64,000 nucleotides of DNA from Bacillota bacterium. Its GTDB lineage: Bacteria; Bacillota; Sulfobacillia; Sulfobacillales; Sulfobacillaceae. Under the pieces are notes generated by a model, which saw nothing but the letters and a program-made list of their open reading frames with translations, was not told the origin of the DNA and ran no database searches. The stretch covers positions 1-64,000 of the forward strand of contig JAKBWA010000003.1 of the NCBI GenBank assembly GCA_021841025.1, read 5' to 3'. The translations under genes were made by a program, and so were the position numbers. Every line of letters starts with the position of its first letter. Position 1 is the stretch's first letter. Shown piece after piece: positions 43,393 through 51,071 of the stretch.

Positions 43393-43482
43393 GTGACGAA
43401 ATGCGGGCAGATCCTTTATAATGGGGACATGTCGTTATTTTGTCATAATTTTGTACACAGGTTGTACACATCCTGTGGATAA
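43393..43482 (+). promoter_or_regulatory. Promoter followed by three DnaA-box-like nonamers
   Basis: GTGACG (43393-43398) and TATAAT (43417-43422) with an 18-base spacer suggest transcription from about 43429. Between this point and the next gene lie TTGTACACA (43451-43459), TTGTACACA (43462-43470) and, inverted, TGTGGATAA (43474-43482; reverse complement TTATCCACA, the exact DnaA box). The first two differ from the consensus by one base (third position). They are 11 bases apart, one helical turn. Confidence 0.6.
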
Positions 43483-43494
43483 TCAGGAGAAACA

Positions 43495-43728
43495 ATGCAA
43501 ATTGAAATTCGGGGCATGGAGAAGCTCTCGTTTCGGGAACGGCAAGTCGTGGCATTAAAGGAAACCGGTGTGAGCAGTGAAGCAGTGGCCAAGCGATTGG
43601 GCCTTTCTCCGGCTACCGTAGCCACACTTTACAACCGAGCCAAAACGAAAGGCTATCAAGTGGTGTTAGTGATAACCGGCGATCCTTTGGGCGTTATGGC
43701 TGAAGAGGAGGAAGGAGAAGATATTTAG
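43495..43728 (+). CDS. Small helix-turn-helix protein (sigma region 4-like)
   Basis: A 77-residue protein with one helix-turn-helix of the sigma-70 region 4/LuxR type: LSFRERQVVALKETGVSSEAVAKRLGLSPATVATLYNRAKTKGYQVV, and a strongly acidic tail (MAEEEEGEDI). The tail suggests contact with RNA polymerase or another protein, but no function is known to me. ATG 43495 follows AGGAG. It is cotranscribed with divIC, which starts directly after its stop, and its 5' leader holds the DnaA-box-like cluster. It has no counterpart in the B. subtilis order. Confidence 0.7.
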   Translation: MQIEIRGMEKLSFRERQVVALKETGVSSEAVAKRLGLSPATVATLYNRAKTKGYQVVLVITGDPLGVMAEEEEGEDI

Positions 43729-44016
43729 GTGGCGGTAGAGAAAGAGAAAAAGGGAAAGGGAAAGGTTCATTGGCGCTGGAAGTGGAAAAGAGTTGTCACG
43801 GTATTCGTCGTAGGCTATTTAGCATTTTGGAGTATTGAGTCCGGCCTGCACATGTGGGTGTTAAGTCATGATGAAGCAACCTTGGTTCATCATATTCAAG
43901 TCGTTCAATCTCACAATGCACAGTTGAATCAAGATATTCGCGAATTGCACAATCCATCTTTGCTTAAAAAAATGATTACAGGCAAAATGCCTGTGCCCAA
44001 TCCCAATAAACCCTAA
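43729..44016 (+). CDS. divIC: Septum formation initiator, DivIC/FtsB family
   Basis: Bitopic division protein: basic cytoplasmic start (EKEKKGKGKVHWRWKWKR), one membrane segment (VVTVFVVGYLAFWSIESGLHMWVL), then a short extracellular coiled coil (EATLVHHIQVVQSHNAQLNQDIRELHNPSLLKKM). The 95 residues fit DivIC/FtsB, which joins FtsL and DivIB at the septum. GTG 43729 starts immediately after the HTH gene stop. Location before yabR matches B. subtilis. Confidence 0.85.
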   Translation: MAVEKEKKGKGKVHWRWKWKRVVTVFVVGYLAFWSIESGLHMWVLSHDEATLVHHIQVVQSHNAQLNQDIRELHNPSLLKKMITGKMPVPNPNKP

Positions 44017-44302
44017 TGGTGTCGTTCGGAAGAGTTAAGAGGACTTATCGGTAACGAGCTTTGAGAGATCCTGGCGGTTCTGGAAATACCCTAAGACGGT
44101 GGGGCAATGAAATAGGAAGCCCGTTTCATTGAAAAGGCTTGGCGAGCCTATCAAATTTTTCTGAGTTATCACGTTCACTAAGGAATGCGTCGGTTGTTTT
44201 ATTTGTGATCCTTACAGATGGCAGGGGCGTGGAGATATGAAGATGGGATCTCAGGGATGGAAGCGCCAAAATGCTTCTTTGGCGAGTTGAGCAGTTCAGC
44301 AA
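44017..44302. other. Intergenic region with no supported gene
   Basis: About 290 bases between divIC and the yabR promoter, with no recognisable feature. The N-terminal extension of the track ORF 44218-44808 runs through this region and through the yabR promoter, and is not coding. Confidence 0.4.
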
Positions 44303-44331
44303 TTGACAGCACTATCTTCGTATTTTATAAT
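44303..44331 (+). promoter_or_regulatory. Consensus sigma-A promoter of yabR
   Basis: A perfect TTGACA (44303-44308), 17-base spacer and TATAAT (44326-44331), the only fully consensus promoter I found in the window. Transcription should start near 44338. It drives yabR and could read into tRNA-Leu. Confidence 0.85.
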
Positions 44332-44382
44332 GTTTACGTACTAAGGGCAGTTATGTTTAATTGGGAGGACTATATAAGACGT

Positions 44383-44808
44383 ATGCCGTCTGAACTTGAA
44401 GTAGGGCAGATCGTAGAAGGAACTGTAAGCGGTATAGCGCCTTTTGGTGCTTTTGTTGTTTTGCCCACAGGAAAGACTGGGTTGGTTCATATTTCGGAAG
44501 TCGCAGATGCATACGTTAAAGATATCAAGGATTACCTCAAGGAAAGTGACAAGGTAACCGTGAAGATTTTAACGATGGAGTCTTCGGGAAAAATTGCTCT
44601 TTCTATACGCCAAGCGTTACCCAAGGCACACAAAGAAGGTTCGTCGGCCAGGGAAACGTCCCACCGTGAACGGCGGGCTAGTGGTTCTTCGTCGCAACCG
44701 TCGTTTGAAGATAAGATGCAACGGTTCATGAAAGACAGTGAGGATCGGTTGCAAGATTTGCGGCGCAATACCGAATCAAAGCGAGGCGGTCGTGGAGCCA
44801 GTCGCTAA
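44383..44808 (+). CDS. yabR: S1-domain RNA-binding protein YabR
   Basis: General-stress-type RNA-binding protein with one N-terminal S1 domain: ELEVGQIVEGTVSGIAPFGAFVVLPTGKTGLVHISEVADAYVKDIKDYLKESDKVTVKILTMESSGKIALSIRQA. A long hydrophilic, serine/arginine-rich tail follows, ending in SKRGGRGASR. ATG 44383 gives 141 residues and aligns with Bacillus YabR (128). The GGGAGG site is 14 bases away; upstream in-frame ATG 44353 or ATA 44374 are alternatives. The track start 44218 precedes the promoter. Confidence 0.9.
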   Translation: MPSELEVGQIVEGTVSGIAPFGAFVVLPTGKTGLVHISEVADAYVKDIKDYLKESDKVTVKILTMESSGKIALSIRQALPKAHKEGSSARETSHRERRASGSSSQPSFEDKMQRFMKDSEDRLQDLRRNTESKRGGRGASR

Positions 44809-44814
44809 ATAGAT

Positions 44815-44903
44815 GCCGGGATGGCGGAATAGGCAGACGCAGAGGACTTAAAATCCTCCGGGCAGGGATGCTCGTACCGGTTCGAGTCCGGTTCCCGGCA
44901 CCA
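44815..44903 (+). tRNA. tRNA-Leu (UAA anticodon)
   Basis: GCCGGGA pairs with TCCCGGC as acceptor stem; the anticodon stem GAGGA/TCCTC encloses CTTAAAA with anticodon TAA at 44849-44851. The variable arm is long, as in leucine tRNAs (CGGGCAGGGATGCTCG), the T arm contains GGTTCGAGTCC, and CCA is encoded. Lies six bases after yabR. Confidence 0.97.
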
Positions 44904-44908
44904 TGTTT

Positions 44909-44935
44909 TACGCGTAATAAACGCGTATTTTTTTT
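44909..44935 (+). terminator. Intrinsic terminator after tRNA-Leu
   Basis: TACGCGT-AATAA-ACGCGTA hairpin followed by a run of eight T. Confidence 0.92.
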
Positions 44936-45093
44936 GTTTCTTAAAGTATTTCTCATTTTCCCCCCGTATCGTTATGTATGAACGAAGGCAATGAATTGGG
45001 AATTGGCAAACACACTCAAGTTATTTCCTAAAGCAACTCCCCAGACGCTTGGAAACATTTATTATGGTATGAGAGACATCAAGGGGGATTTGA

Positions 45094-47037
45094 ATGATTA
45101 ACCGCCATACCCGCAACCGCAGTATTGTGTTGATGAGCACCTTAACGGTTGCTTTTGCTGTTGTAGGAACTCGCTTTTGGTACCTTCAGGTAAAAAATGG
45201 CCATCACTATCAAGCCTTAGCACAAGCGAACACCTTGCGCAAATTGCCGATTCCCGCGCCTAGGGGAAATATGGTGGCTGCGAACGGAACCGTAGTGGCC
45301 ACCTCTAAGCCATCATGGACCTTATATTATCTCGCCAATGGGCAAAATATGCCGGCTTCCGAGCTTAATTTGCTAGGGCAACAAATTGGTGAATCCCCAT
45401 CCTATTTGAAAAATTTGATTGCGAAACAGATTAAGCGTATGCCCGCGTACGATCCCGTGTTGATTACTTCGGGGTTAACTGCTCCAGAGATGACAAAAAT
45501 TGAAGAAAATATCAATCAATTGCCCAACTTGCGGATCCAGGCCACCGCTGTGCGCTATTATCCGTACGGGAGCTTGATGGGCAATATTATTGGCTATACT
45601 CAGCGTATCAACGCCCAGGAATATCAGAAGCTCAAGAGCAAGGGCTTTGGGATAAACTCCACGGTGGGCGCGGCGGGTTTGGAAAAGGAGTACAATTTGT
45701 ACTTGCACGGGCATGCTGGAGGCGAGTATGCAGAAGTCAACCGCCAGGGCCAATTGGTAAAATTGTTGAGCCGTTCTGGTCCCACCCCAGGTGATACCTT
45801 GCACCTTACTATCAACTGGCACTTGGAACAAACCGCGCAAAACTCCCTGGCCTATGTGATGAAGGCCATGCGGCACTCGACCGTCGGGTTCTCCCACAGC
45901 AGCGGGGCGGTTCAGGGCTCTGTGATTGCTATGAATCCGAATAATGGCGACGTGTTAGCTATGGCCAGTCTTCCGACGTATAATCCTAATAAGCTGGTTC
46001 CGAGCAATCCCAAGGAATACAACAGTTATTACACGAAATTGATGTCCAGTCCCTTAGCCAAGCAAGGTATTAGTCCTTTTGTCAACAATGCCATTTCCGA
46101 CTGGTTTGCCCCGGGCTCGGTGTTTAAGCCTATTATGGCGGTAGCCGCCTTGGCATCCAAGGTCGTCACACCAACGTCAAAAATTTATGACCCCGGCTAT
46201 TTCCCCAAGGATCGCGCATTCGGAAACTGGTATGCACCAGGATTCGGCTGGCTAAACATTGAGCAGGCCATCGGGCTTTCCGACGATGTTTTTTTCTATA
46301 CGCTTGGCTACCGCATGGGCATTAACACCATGGATCACTGGATGCGCAAATTCTTGATCAATCAGCCGACTCATATCGATTTGCCTTACGAAATATCAAG
46401 CCTGATTCCCACTCCCCAGAGACTTAATGCCTCAGGGCAAGGGCCTTGGACATGGGGATGGAATTTGAATACGGTGATTGGCCAGGGCATTGGGCGCTAC
46501 ACTTTGATTGCCTTGGCCCGGGCGGACTCGGCGATTGCCAACGGAGGCACCTTGTACCAGCCTCATCTGGTGAGTTCTATTACCACGCCTTCGGGCAAGG
46601 TTGTCAAGAAATTTCCGCCTAAGGTGCAATCGCGGATCAAGCTGCCCTATACAGTTTGGCATACTGTGCACAAAGGAATGGAGCTCTCGGCGCAAGACCC
46701 CAATATTGCCAAGGGCATATCCGGGACAGGTTATGGGGCTCTGGCCGGGTTGCCTGTGCCGGTGGCGTCTAAGACCGGAACCGCGCAAGTTATTTCGCAA
46801 AACAAATACAACGCCTTTTTCCTGAGCTATGGGCCCATGCCCCATCCGAAGATTCTCATTCTGGTCTATATTCGGGAAGGAAACTGGGGGGCAGATTCCG
46901 GCTTCGTGGCTCGAGCGATATATGATCAGTATTTCAAAATTGCGGATCCCAAGGCTCAGCCGTTATTTGACAAAGTCTTTGGGGTGAACTGGAAATGGCC
47001 ATTTAGCTATCACAAGCCCACCAAGCCAAAGTATTAA
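45094..47037 (+). CDS. Penicillin-binding protein 2 (class B transpeptidase)
   Basis: Peptidoglycan DD-transpeptidase, 647 residues, anchored by one N-terminal membrane segment (IVLMSTLTVAFAVVGTRFWYLQV). The PBP dimer domain contains LPIPAPRGNMVAANGTVVATSKPSW. Active-site motifs: SxxK in WFAPGSVFKPIMA, SxD in IGLSDDVFFYTLGYRMG (the PBP2 variant of SxN), and KTG in VASKTGTAQ. Length and architecture fit the MrdA/SpoVD group; whether it serves elongation or sporulation cannot be decided. ATG 45094 follows AAGGGGGA. No rodA or ftsW partner is adjacent. Confidence 0.92.
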   Translation: MINRHTRNRSIVLMSTLTVAFAVVGTRFWYLQVKNGHHYQALAQANTLRKLPIPAPRGNMVAANGTVVATSKPSWTLYYLANGQNMPASELNLLGQQIGESPSYLKNLIAKQIKRMPAYDPVLITSGLTAPEMTKIEENINQLPNLRIQATAVRYYPYGSLMGNIIGYTQRINAQEYQKLKSKGFGINSTVGAAGLEKEYNLYLHGHAGGEYAEVNRQGQLVKLLSRSGPTPGDTLHLTINWHLEQTAQNSLAYVMKAMRHSTVGFSHSSGAVQGSVIAMNPNNGDVLAMASLPTYNPNKLVPSNPKEYNSYYTKLMSSPLAKQGISPFVNNAISDWFAPGSVFKPIMAVAALASKVVTPTSKIYDPGYFPKDRAFGNWYAPGFGWLNIEQAIGLSDDVFFYTLGYRMGINTMDHWMRKFLINQPTHIDLPYEISSLIPTPQRLNASGQGPWTWGWNLNTVIGQGIGRYTLIALARADSAIANGGTLYQPHLVSSITTPSGKVVKKFPPKVQSRIKLPYTVWHTVHKGMELSAQDPNIAKGISGTGYGALAGLPVPVASKTGTAQVISQNKYNAFFLSYGPMPHPKILILVYIREGNWGADSGFVARAIYDQYFKIADPKAQPLFDKVFGVNWKWPFSYHKPTKPKY

Positions 47038-47134
47038 AGAAAGGTGGGCGAGTTGAGAGCAGGCCCGAATCACAAGCAAGAGATTCCCAGTTCCTAAAAG
47101 GGGCATTCTTGGATTTAGCCGAAAAATCAGTGTG

Positions 47135-47593
47135 TTAACTGTCAGCTCCTTCGCTCAGCAAGCCTTGTATGGCGTCACGAAAGCTCTGGGGCCAGGCGCG
47201 GCTTTTCTGGGAAGCTTGATCTAAAAGGACCACGGTGCTGTCTTGATTCGCAATGAGGGTGCCGTGGTCTTTTTCAATGATGAGATGATACAAATTCAAG
47301 GAAGCCTGTCCAATAGAAGCGACACCGGTATAAATTTTCAGGGACTGGCGAAAAAATGCCGGGGCTAAGTAGCTTATCGATTGTCTGGCTAAAACGAGTG
47401 AATAGTCTGGGGACCACCACTCAAAGTCGTCGGTGGCGAGGGCATCCATAAAATCGGTGCGCGCCTGTTCAAAATAGATGACATACGAGACTTGGCTGAC
47501 GTGCTTATTGGCATCGGTTTCACTAAAGCGAACCCGGATTTCGGTTTCATGGACGAAGCGTTTGCCTCCGATAAGGATACCCTTCATAGTCAT
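47135..47593 (-). CDS. Acyl-CoA thioesterase, 4HBT hot-dog family
   Basis: A 152-residue hot-dog-fold protein of the 4-hydroxybenzoyl-CoA thioesterase/YbgC group: VRFSETDANKHVSQVSYVIYFEQARTDFMDAL, with the catalytic aspartate in SETDANKHV. Likely hydrolyses an acyl-CoA, with the acyl group unknown. It overlaps the HAD gene upstream by 47 bases on the minus strand. ATG 47593 or the second ATG 47587, better spaced from GGCAGG, are both possible. Confidence 0.85.
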   Translation of the reverse strand: MTMKGILIGGKRFVHETEIRVRFSETDANKHVSQVSYVIYFEQARTDFMDALATDDFEWWSPDYSLVLARQSISYLAPAFFRQSLKIYTGVASIGQASLNLYHLIIEKDHGTLIANQDSTVVLLDQASQKSRAWPQSFRDAIQGLLSEGADS

Positions 47594-48287
47594 CCTGCCT
47601 TTCCTGGTGAATGGTCTGGAGCATAGGTGTGAGAAGTTGCGGTAAATCTTCGAGACTGTGAACCGTTAGATCAGCTTGACACTTTAGGGGCGACAAGGCA
47701 TCCCATCCCTTCCTGTCCTCTTGGTGGCCAGAGCGCTTGAGATGTACAGCCCGTATCGACGCGCGCTTGGCGCCCAGCACATCATGGGCTAACCTGTCGC
47801 CAACATGCACCGACAAGCCCGATATCAGCTGGAAAATCCGGGGATCAGGCTTGGTGAAACCGCTTTCCGCTCCAATCGATGATGTAAATATCTTATCCCA
47901 TCCCAACGCCTGGAGATAGGGCCATTGATTGTTAATCAGGCCATTGGTGACAATATGCAAAGTCAAAGGGTAACGAACCGCCCACATTAAAAACCGCCAA
48001 ACATCCGGATACACCAAAGGGAGAAGATCCTGACGGCGTGGCGATAAGGGCGAGGGCAGTGACCTGTGAAGAGTTTTGGCGGCGATATCTTGCCAGTCGT
48101 AAGCTCCCGGGCGATCGCCATGGCGAAGACGCCGTTCGCTTTCCTGGCTCATGGTTTGCCACAACTCCGGCCACGCTTTGTGGCGTAGCTGAGCTTGCAG
48201 TAAGAGCCAAGGCCTTAGGTGCAAGAACCAGTAGGGATTATGCATTAAGGTTCCGTCTAGATCAACGCTGATCACAGGGCTATGCGT
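47547..48287 (-). CDS. HAD-superfamily hydrolase
   Basis: Phosphatase-like HAD enzyme with motif I VDLDGTLMHNPYW, motif II HIVTNGL, motif III lysine in ESGFTKPDPRIF, and motif IV HVGDRLAHDVLGAKRA. Substrate unknown. The track start GTG 48275 has no ribosome site; AGGAGG (48304-48299) stands 23 bases above it. An in-frame ACG at 48287 is 11 bases from that site and gives MHSPVISVDLDGT-like N-terminus of typical length (246 residues). The start therefore is uncertain and perhaps non-canonical. Divergent from the aspartokinase gene. Confidence 0.82.
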   Translation of the reverse strand, partial: THSPVISVDLDGTLMHNPYWFLHLRPWLLLQAQLRHKAWPELWQTMSQESERRLRHGDRPGAYDWQDIAAKTLHRSLPSPLSPRRQDLLPLVYPDVWRFLMWAVRYPLTLHIVTNGLINNQWPYLQALGWDKIFTSSIGAESGFTKPDPRIFQLISGLSVHVGDRLAHDVLGAKRASIRAVHLKRSGHQEDRKGWDALSPLKCQADLTVHSLEDLPQLLTPMLQTIHQERQDDYEGYPYRRQTLRP

Positions 48288-48388
48288 GAAGAATCAGTCC
48301 TCCTCGCGGATAATTTCACAAAGGATGTGGGAAGCTCTATAATTTTGTTATTATAGACGAAAAGTTATTAAAGGATGACGAGAATACG

Positions 48389-49624
48389 ATGCTGATAGTG
48401 CAGAAATATGGAGGCAGCTCTCTGGGTTCGGCGGACCATGTGAAAAATGTAGCGAGAAAAATCCAGCGAACGGTTGAGCAAGGTCATCAAGTCGTAGTGG
48501 TTGTATCGGCTATGGGCGATAACACGGACGATTTATTAGAATTGGCGACAAAATTGAGTGTAAATCCCTCGGCCAGGGAACTGGACCAATTATTATCCAC
48601 GGGGGAGACGCAGTCCAGTGCCCTTATGGCCATGACACTGGAACACTTTGGTGTCCCGGCAAAATCCTTTTCCGGGCGGCAGGCCGGGATCATCACCAGC
48701 TATGATTATGGCAAAGCGCGCATCGAACAGGTTGATCCCAGGGAATTGCGCAATGCGCTGGCGGTAGGAATCACTCCGGTGGTGGCAGGGTATCAAGGTG
48801 TGACAAGATCCGGGGACGTGGCAACGTTAGGCCGAGGGGGATCGGATTTAACGGCCATTGCGATCGCTAATGCGCTGGGGGCAGACCGGTGCGAAATTTA
48901 TTCAGATGTAGCCGGCGTCTACACGGCCGATCCCCGAATTATTCCCGCGGCTTCTCCTTTAGGGATGTTAAATTACGATGAGATGTTGGAATTGTCCAGT
49001 CAAGGAGCTCAGGTTTTGCAAACGCAAGCCGTGGAATTTGCCAGGGGGCAGCAGGTGCCGATCTATGCCCGGTCGACTTTCACGGATGAACCGGGAACCA
49101 TTATCCGGGAAGGGAAAAAAGAAAGTGTGGAGAAACCGCCAGTCACGGCTATTGCGTTAAATCGGCATATTGCCAAGGTTGGACTAATCGGTGTGCCAGA
49201 TGCGCCAGGCGTTGCGGCTTTGCTGTTCCAAGAGCTTGGTGAAAGCGGCATCAATGTGGAATTAATTATTCAGGCCTTGTCCCACAATCAATTAAATGAC
49301 ATTGCCTTCACCATTGAAGAGGACGACGTCGAAGCTGCTGAACCAATTGTCCAGCGGTGTTTGGAGAAATTGGGCGGAAATGCTTTGAGTATTGATACCC
49401 AAGTCGCCAAAGTTTCTGCTATTGGTTCCGGAATGCTGGGACGTCCTGGGGTAGCCGCACGCGTCTTTAAGGCTCTGGCCAATGGCCACATTAATATTCA
49501 GATGATTGGCACCTCGGAAATCAAGATTTCTTGCATTATTGACCGCGACGATGCAGAACGGGCCATGAGGCTCATTCATGAGGAATTTCATCTAGGCCAA
49601 TCTCAGGAAATGATAGAAGACTAG
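48389..49624 (+). CDS. lysC: Aspartate kinase
   Basis: Phosphorylates aspartate, first step to lysine, diaminopimelate, threonine and methionine. N-terminal VQKYGGSSLGSADHVKNVA and LGRGGSDLTAIAIANALGADRCEIYSDVAGVYTADPR are kinase motifs; two ACT domains follow (about residues 265-340 and 345-400) that bind feedback inhibitors. Length 411 resembles B. subtilis DapG/LysC. I name it lysC as the general symbol; which Bacillus paralogue it matches is not resolved. ATG follows AAAGGATGACGAG. No lysine riboswitch is visible upstream. Confidence 0.93.
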   Translation: MLIVQKYGGSSLGSADHVKNVARKIQRTVEQGHQVVVVVSAMGDNTDDLLELATKLSVNPSARELDQLLSTGETQSSALMAMTLEHFGVPAKSFSGRQAGIITSYDYGKARIEQVDPRELRNALAVGITPVVAGYQGVTRSGDVATLGRGGSDLTAIAIANALGADRCEIYSDVAGVYTADPRIIPAASPLGMLNYDEMLELSSQGAQVLQTQAVEFARGQQVPIYARSTFTDEPGTIIREGKKESVEKPPVTAIALNRHIAKVGLIGVPDAPGVAALLFQELGESGINVELIIQALSHNQLNDIAFTIEEDDVEAAEPIVQRCLEKLGGNALSIDTQVAKVSAIGSGMLGRPGVAARVFKALANGHINIQMIGTSEIKISCIIDRDDAERAMRLIHEEFHLGQSQEMIED

Positions 49625-49784
49625 ACGAATCTGAGTGCTTCTTCTTTACCGAGCAGGGAGACGAGAGTCTGAAAAGAGGAAATGGGAAGCGCATTTTGGC
49701 CGGTCTGGTGTGATCATTCCCCAACTGGGAGCCTTAAGGTGCGCGTTTTTTTGAAGGAATGTCGGATTAAAGGAGTGATCACTC

Positions 49785-50201
49785 ACGAAAGTCATTTACC
49801 AGATTGTTTTGATTCTTCATGTGACATCCGCCTTGTTAGGATTTGTGGCAGCATTAGTATTGTCTATCATGGCATATCGCCACAGGCGGCAGCGGGAATT
49901 GCCCGATACATTCTGGAAGTATGAGGCCTATTTACAAATTAACACCTTGCTTTTGGCCGTATTTGGCACGACCTTGTATTTAATGGGCGGAAGGCCCAAA
50001 GTGGAGTGGCACCTTTTGTACGGCGCCATGGCATTGTTGACAGTTATGGCGCAGCGAGGACTGAGACCAGGGCGACAGTTGCGGCAAGTCCTCGCCGAAG
50101 ATTATGGTCGGTTTCATGAAGTCTGGATCTACTTTGGTTTGAATCTCTTTTTGTGGGCAATGTATGGGAGAGGATTGACAACAGGGTTCTTTGGCTTCTA
50201 A
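49785..50201 (+). CDS. Four-helix membrane protein of unknown function
   Basis: The protein is not recognised. Four hydrophobic helices alternate with basic loops (IVLILHVTSALLGFVAALVLSIMAY, LLLAVFGTTLYLMGG, LLYGAMALLTVMAQ, FGLNLFLWAMYGRG). The histidine in the first helix (LILHVTSA) and one in the loop (EWHLLY) recall heme- or copper-related membrane proteins, but this is only a hint. The track starts at TTG 49809, inside helix 1, without a ribosome site. AAAGGAG (49769-49775) is followed after nine bases by ACG (49785), which would give KVIYQIVLILHV as a complete first helix; an in-frame stop (49776-49778) precedes it. Confidence 0.65.
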   Translation, partial: TKVIYQIVLILHVTSALLGFVAALVLSIMAYRHRRQRELPDTFWKYEAYLQINTLLLAVFGTTLYLMGGRPKVEWHLLYGAMALLTVMAQRGLRPGRQLRQVLAEDYGRFHEVWIYFGLNLFLWAMYGRGLTTGFFGF

Positions 50202-50477
50202 CAATAGGAAGACCTTTTGTCTTCGCGTGAGGGACTAGAGCATCTGGACCGGGGCCAGGGCTCTTTTTTCTGTTGAAATGAACTACAGGAATAGGGAAAG
50301 GAATATTGTGCAAGCCAAGTGGTTTAAGACCCCCCGCCGTCGTATAATGGGGTCAGAACCTGCATCCAGCAGAACTGAGGCATACAGAATTTCCAGCGGC
50401 ATGGTGCGGCAAAAGTTTGGGGAGTTTCCGTCCTGCAGATTCGTTTGGTCAGGAGAAGAGAGGAGAGAGAAAGCAGT

Positions 50478-50885
50478 ATGGTATCCCTGCATGAACAAGT
50501 GGCAGCCTTGTCACAAGAGCATAGTGCTGTGGAAGACCGGCTGTTTCTTTTGTCGGATGCTTTGGAAGAACCGGATGATGGAGATGTTGAATGGCGCGAG
50601 GAAACTGCCGACGATGTGCTTCAGTATATGGCGGTGCATTTGCTTGAACACATGAAAACCGAAGAGGAAACGGTATTTCCCTATGGCACCAGGATAGGGC
50701 TGTCCAATTTAGTGATGGATTTAATGAATCAGCATGAAAAGTTGCGTCGTGATCTCTCTCGTCTGGTGGAAGATTTATCCCGAAACTGGTTGGGGACGAA
50801 GGACAGCGGCAAAGAATTTATTGCCTTGTTGCAGGATCATATTGCGCAAGAAGAAACGTCATTCTTTCCTCTCGTCGATGCTTGA
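50478..50885 (+). CDS. Hemerythrin HHE-domain protein
   Basis: A 135-residue four-helix protein of the hemerythrin-like HHE family with iron ligands spread as QEHSAVEDRL, HLLEHMKTEEETVFP, NQHEKLRRDL and LLQDHIAQEETSFFPLVD. Such proteins carry a di-iron centre and bind oxygen or take part in iron or NO handling. ATG 50478 is preceded by a loose GGAGAGAGAAAG site; the track start 50445 is upstream. It is followed on the opposite strand by a globin-coupled diguanylate cyclase, which is another oxygen-binding candidate. Confidence 0.87.
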   Translation: MVSLHEQVAALSQEHSAVEDRLFLLSDALEEPDDGDVEWREETADDVLQYMAVHLLEHMKTEEETVFPYGTRIGLSNLVMDLMNQHEKLRRDLSRLVEDLSRNWLGTKDSGKEFIALLQDHIAQEETSFFPLVDA

Positions 50886-51071
50886 TCAGGTATTTTAATC
50901 TATGCAAATTGTCTTAAGTCTCGAGCAATATAATGGGGCGGGATATTTGGAATTGCTGATATCTTAAAGATGTACTGGGCAAGAGCTTCCGAACAAATCC
51001 GGTGTGGAGAGTAGGCTCCGGAACTGTTTGTCCGCTCTTTTTTGATTCTGGCCTAAGAATGCTCTCAACCA

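Noticed and set aside
44353-44383. In-frame ATA (44374) or ATG (44353) as start of yabR
   Set aside because: ATG 44383 aligns best with YabR; the ATA geometry (5-base spacing) is not convincing on its own.
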